From assembly GCA_030526935.1 (NCBI GenBank), contig JAUNBY010000001.1, positions 1-8,569 of the forward strand: a DNA stretch of 8,569 bases. Direction: 5' to 3'. The notes below the pieces were generated by a model that saw only the letters and a program-made list of their open reading frames with translations, did not search any database and was not told the DNA's origin. This stretch comes from Clostridia bacterium. Its GTDB lineage: Bacteria > Bacillota > Clostridia > Christensenellales > Aristaeellaceae. The position numbers and the translations under genes were made by a program. Position 1 is the first letter of the stretch. Every line of letters begins with the position of its first letter. Below, one piece after another: positions 6,152 through 8,569 of the stretch.

Positions 6152-6481
6152 ATGCTGATAGATTTTAACCCAATGCAGTCAAGAACTGTGCCGGGAATGA
6201 ATAATGGCAGCGGAGAAATGACCGTCAGAATGCACATGGACGAGTATAGAAAAATAATCCAATGTAGCATTCACGCTGGCGGTAGCATTGGATCGCATAG
6301 TCATGTTACGAGCGACGACATAAATTATGTTATTTCCGGTACCTGACGTGCTATCTGTGACGGTGTGGCGGAGGAACTGAGCGCCGGAACCTGTCATATT
6401 TGCCCAAAAGGATCGGAACATAGTATTGAAAATACCGGCAGCGGTGACCTTGTGCTGTTAACCGTGGTAGTGGAACGGTAG
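6152..6481 (+). pseudogene. Small cupin protein, broken by in-frame TGA
   Basis: Read from the ATG at 6152 to the TAG at 6479-6481, this is a single-domain cupin of 109 positions interrupted only at position 65 by TGA (6344-6346). Both cupin motifs are present on the two sides: motif 1 GSIGSHSHVTSDDINYVISG (residues 44-63, with H49 and H51), and motif 2 G-x5-P-x-G-x2-H-x3-N at 79-94 (G79, P85, G87, H90, N94), a perfect fit. The TGA falls where a Gly (GGA) would complete the usual SGTG turn, so one G-to-T change explains it. Small cupins of this kind bind a metal and serve as isomerases, oxygenases or sensors; the substrate is unknown. GGGGGA (6139-6144) gives it a good ribosome binding site. 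The truncated 64-residue product would lack motif 2 and probably not fold. A sequence error is the main alternative. Confidence 0.85.
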
Positions 6482-6525
6482 TTATTAATGTATCCATTTT
6501 TAATTCAACCGAAACGGAGTTAAAT

Positions 6526-7584
6526 ATGACAAGACAGGTAAAAGTTGGAAATGTTCCAATAGGCGGCGGCGCTCCCATAAGCGTACAATCGATGACCAAC
6601 ACCGACACCGCCGACGCCCCCGCGACCATAGAACAGATAAAGAGGCTTTTTGACGCGGGCTGCGAGATAGCCCGCATGACTGTCAATAACGTTCAGGCCG
6701 CCCGCTCCGTCCGCGAAATCGTAGACGCGTCGCCGCTTCCCATAGTAGCCGACATTCACTTTGACTACAGGCTCGCCATATCCTCGATAGAGTCGGGCGT
6801 GAGCGCCGTGAGGATAAATCCCGGTAATATCGGCGACGAAGGGCGAATAAAGACGCTGTGCGACTGCGTAAAGGCGCACGGCGTACCCGTGCGCGTAGGC
6901 GTAAACGCGGGTTCACTCGAAAAGGAACTCCTCCGCGAATACGGAAGGCCATGCCCCGAAGCGCTTGTTAAAAGCGCGCTGGGTCACGCGGAGATACTTG
7001 AAAGGCACGGAGTCGGCGATATAGTGCTCTCCCTCAAGACCTCCGACGTCGCGGACACCGTGAGGGCCTACAGGCTCGCCGCTTCCTCCTGCGATTATCC
7101 CCTGCACATAGGCGTGACGGAAGCTGGAACCTGTGAAATGGGACTTGTCAAATCCGCCATAGGAATTGGCGCGCTGCTCCTGGACGGCATAGGGGATACC
7201 ATGAGGGTTTCGCTGTCGGGCGACCCAGTGATGGAGGTCAAGGCGGCTATAGATATATTAAACGCCGCCGGAATCAGGCGCGACTTCGTGGACGTAATAA
7301 GCTGCCCCACCTGCGGGCGAACCGGAATCGACGTCGAGGGTCTGGCGACCAGGGTAAGAAACGCCACGCGTCATATAAAAAAGCCCTTAAAGGTCGCGAT
7401 AATGGGATGCGTCGTCAACGGCCCCGGCGAGGCTCGCGAAGCCGACGTAGGCGTCGCGGGCGGAGCGGGAGCGGGCGTGCTTTTCATGAAGGGAAAGCCG
7501 AACGTAAAAATCGAAGGTGATATATACGCGGCTCTAGTTAAAGCCATAGAGGAACTGCTCGGCGAGGCGCTTGCAAATGAGTAA
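6526..7584 (+). CDS. ispG: 4-Hydroxy-3-methylbut-2-enyl diphosphate synthase
   Basis: IspG (GcpE) reduces the cyclic diphosphate MEcPP to HMBPP, the penultimate step of the MEP pathway, using a [4Fe-4S] cluster. The 352-residue product has the TIM-barrel part (SVQSMTNTDT, residues 19-28; VADIHFDYRLA, 74-84; RINPGNIG, 96-103; VGVNAGSLE, 124-132; HIGVTEAG, 194-201) and the C-terminal cluster domain with ligands C260 and C263 (SCPTCGRTG), C295 (MGCVVNGPGEA) and E302. The length matches the short form without the extra central domain. GGAG (6516-6519) lies 6 bases before the ATG. The gap after the cupin is 44 bases and holds no clear promoter or terminator, so transcription probably reads in from upstream. 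It overlaps polC by 8 bases. Confidence 0.97.
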   Translation: MTRQVKVGNVPIGGGAPISVQSMTNTDTADAPATIEQIKRLFDAGCEIARMTVNNVQAARSVREIVDASPLPIVADIHFDYRLAISSIESGVSAVRINPGNIGDEGRIKTLCDCVKAHGVPVRVGVNAGSLEKELLREYGRPCPEALVKSALGHAEILERHGVGDIVLSLKTSDVADTVRAYRLAASSCDYPLHIGVTEAGTCEMGLVKSAIGIGALLLDGIGDTMRVSLSGDPVMEVKAAIDILNAAGIRRDFVDVISCPTCGRTGIDVEGLATRVRNATRHIKKPLKVAIMGCVVNGPGEAREADVGVAGGAGAGVLFMKGKPNVKIEGDIYAALVKAIEELLGEALANE

Positions 7585-8569
7585 CTGGACATCACTGATC
7601 GCTCCCGTCGATCCCGAGCTTGCTCAGATAATGACACTTGACAAAGTGACGGCCAACCGCGCGGGCGACAGATTCATAATCACCATGACCGCTTCAAGGT
7701 TGTTGACGGGGGACGAGTTTCGAAACATGGAGGCGGTTTTTCAAAAGGCGCTGACGCGGGCGAACGTCAAGCTTCGCGTGTCCTATCCCGCCCTTAAGCG
7801 GGATGTTTTGTCGGACGCGCAAAGCGTAAGGCCCTTTATAACCTCTCTCATCGCCCGCGATAATCCCGGAGCGAAGGTGCATCTAAGCTCGCCCGACGAT
7901 TGGAGCATAGAAGACGGCAGGCTTTCCATTCACGTAAACGACCAGTTCGGCGTCGATTTTATATCGCGCCAGGAGATAGACGCTAGGATAGCTCATCTGT
8001 TCAAGGTGCTTTTCGACGTGGACGTTCGAGTCGCGGTCGAAATTGCGGGCGACACCGAAAAACGCATACGCGATATAGCGCAAAAACGGAAGCAGGAGGC
8101 CGACCGCATATCCGAAGCCGCCGCGCAAAGCGCCATGCGCTCTCAAAAAACCGCCGAAAAGCCCCCGAGCGAGCAGGCGCTGGGAAAGCCCATAACCGAC
8201 GAGGAAATACCGCTGTCTCAACTGAGCGAGGGCAAGGGACGCCTTGTCGTAAAGGGACAGGTCATATCCTTCGAGGACAGGGAACTCGCGAACGGCGCGA
8301 CGATGCTCGTAACCTTCTCCATAACGGACTTTACGGGCTCGGTGTCCTGCAAAGCCTTCATAGGCGGCAAGCGTTCAAAGAGCACGCCCGAGCAGGTAAA
8401 AGCTCAATACGACAACCTGGCAACACAGGTCAAGGTCGGAAGCTGGGTTAAGGTTCGCGGCGATTACATATACGACGAGTATCAGAGAGAACCCGTCATA
8501 AGGGCGACCGATATAATGCGCGTAAGCGTCCCTCAGCGCGAGGATAACAGCGTAGACAAACGCGTGGAG
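7577..8569 (+). CDS. polC: DNA polymerase III PolC-type, N-terminal part
   Basis: PolC is the essential replicative polymerase of low-G+C Gram-positives, carrying its own 3'-5' exonuclease. Only the first 331 codons are in the window; the frame is open to the last base. Seen are an N-terminal domain (about 1-155), a charged Lys-, Arg- and Ala-rich linker that looks coiled-coil-like (about 160-200), and an OB-fold (about 220-318: GRLVVKGQVISFEDREL, MLVTFSITDFTGSVSCKAF, VGSWVKVRGDYIYDEY, EPVIRATDI). The window stops at DKRVE, immediately before the position where the PHP domain normally begins. The polymerase and exonuclease domains lie beyond the edge. The ATG at 7577 lies inside the end of ispG (8-base overlap), with GGCGAGG (7561-7567) upstream, which suggests translational coupling. 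Confidence 0.95.
   Translation, partial: MSNWTSLIAPVDPELAQIMTLDKVTANRAGDRFIITMTASRLLTGDEFRNMEAVFQKALTRANVKLRVSYPALKRDVLSDAQSVRPFITSLIARDNPGAKVHLSSPDDWSIEDGRLSIHVNDQFGVDFISRQEIDARIAHLFKVLFDVDVRVAVEIAGDTEKRIRDIAQKRKQEADRISEAAAQSAMRSQKTAEKPPSEQALGKPITDEEIPLSQLSEGKGRLVVKGQVISFEDRELANGATMLVTFSITDFTGSVSCKAFIGGKRSKSTPEQVKAQYDNLATQVKVGSWVKVRGDYIYDEYQREPVIRATDIMRVSVPQREDNSVDKRVE

Noticed and set aside
6344..6346. TGA in the cupin as selenocysteine or a recoded glycine codon
   Set aside because: frr, cdsA, dxr and the HD gene all end in TGA, so the code is standard here. Position 65 is a turn Gly rather than a redox Cys, and I see no clear SECIS-like hairpin just downstream.
1..8569. CRISPR array, tRNA, rRNA, transposase or integrase
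   Set aside because: I saw no regularly spaced repeats, no tRNA-like cloverleaf, no rRNA signatures, and no transposase or recombinase motif in any frame, so the insert's mechanism of arrival remains unknown.

Overview
The window carries a housekeeping gene run in the order frr - small ORF - uppS - cdsA - dxr - rseP - (accessory insert) - ispG - polC, all on the + strand. The order, the presence of PolC (the Gram-positive-type replicative polymerase), a textbook sigma-A promoter, strong AGGAGG-type ribosome binding sites and frequent ATA and AGG codons point to a Bacillota, most likely a Clostridia-class bacterium of medium G+C. The species cannot be named from the sequence.

Region by region: positions 1-302 hold no convincing gene, only a hairpin that may terminate an upstream transcript. 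A near-consensus promoter at 303-331 drives frr (ribosome recycling factor). Behind it, with stop and start codons overlapping by 1-4 bases at almost every junction, come an unrecognised 82-residue ORF, uppS (undecaprenyl diphosphate synthase), cdsA (CDP-diacylglycerol synthase), dxr (first committed step of the MEP isoprenoid pathway) and rseP (site-2-type intramembrane protease). After the insert come ispG (iron-sulfur enzyme of the MEP pathway) and the first 331 codons of polC, which run off the window just before the expected PHP domain.

The genes form a coherent envelope-precursor operon: Dxr and IspG help make the C5 isoprenoid units, UppS polymerises them into the undecaprenyl carrier for wall synthesis, CdsA makes the phospholipid precursor, and RseP is a membrane protease. 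frr and polC tie this to translation and replication.

The unusual part is about 1.4 kb between rseP and ispG (roughly 5050-6525). It contains an unrecognised AT-rich 119-residue ORF, a 194-base noncoding spacer with a strong palindrome, an intact HD-domain phosphohydrolase-like gene, and a small cupin gene broken by one in-frame TGA. The tight coupling of the operon is lost only here, which suggests an insertion of accessory genes. At its left edge rseP runs through a tract of eight G; with one G fewer the protein would stop at once, at a family-typical length. I see no convincing evidence for a wholly new multi-gene system; the insert and the two possible reading-frame defects are what merit checking.
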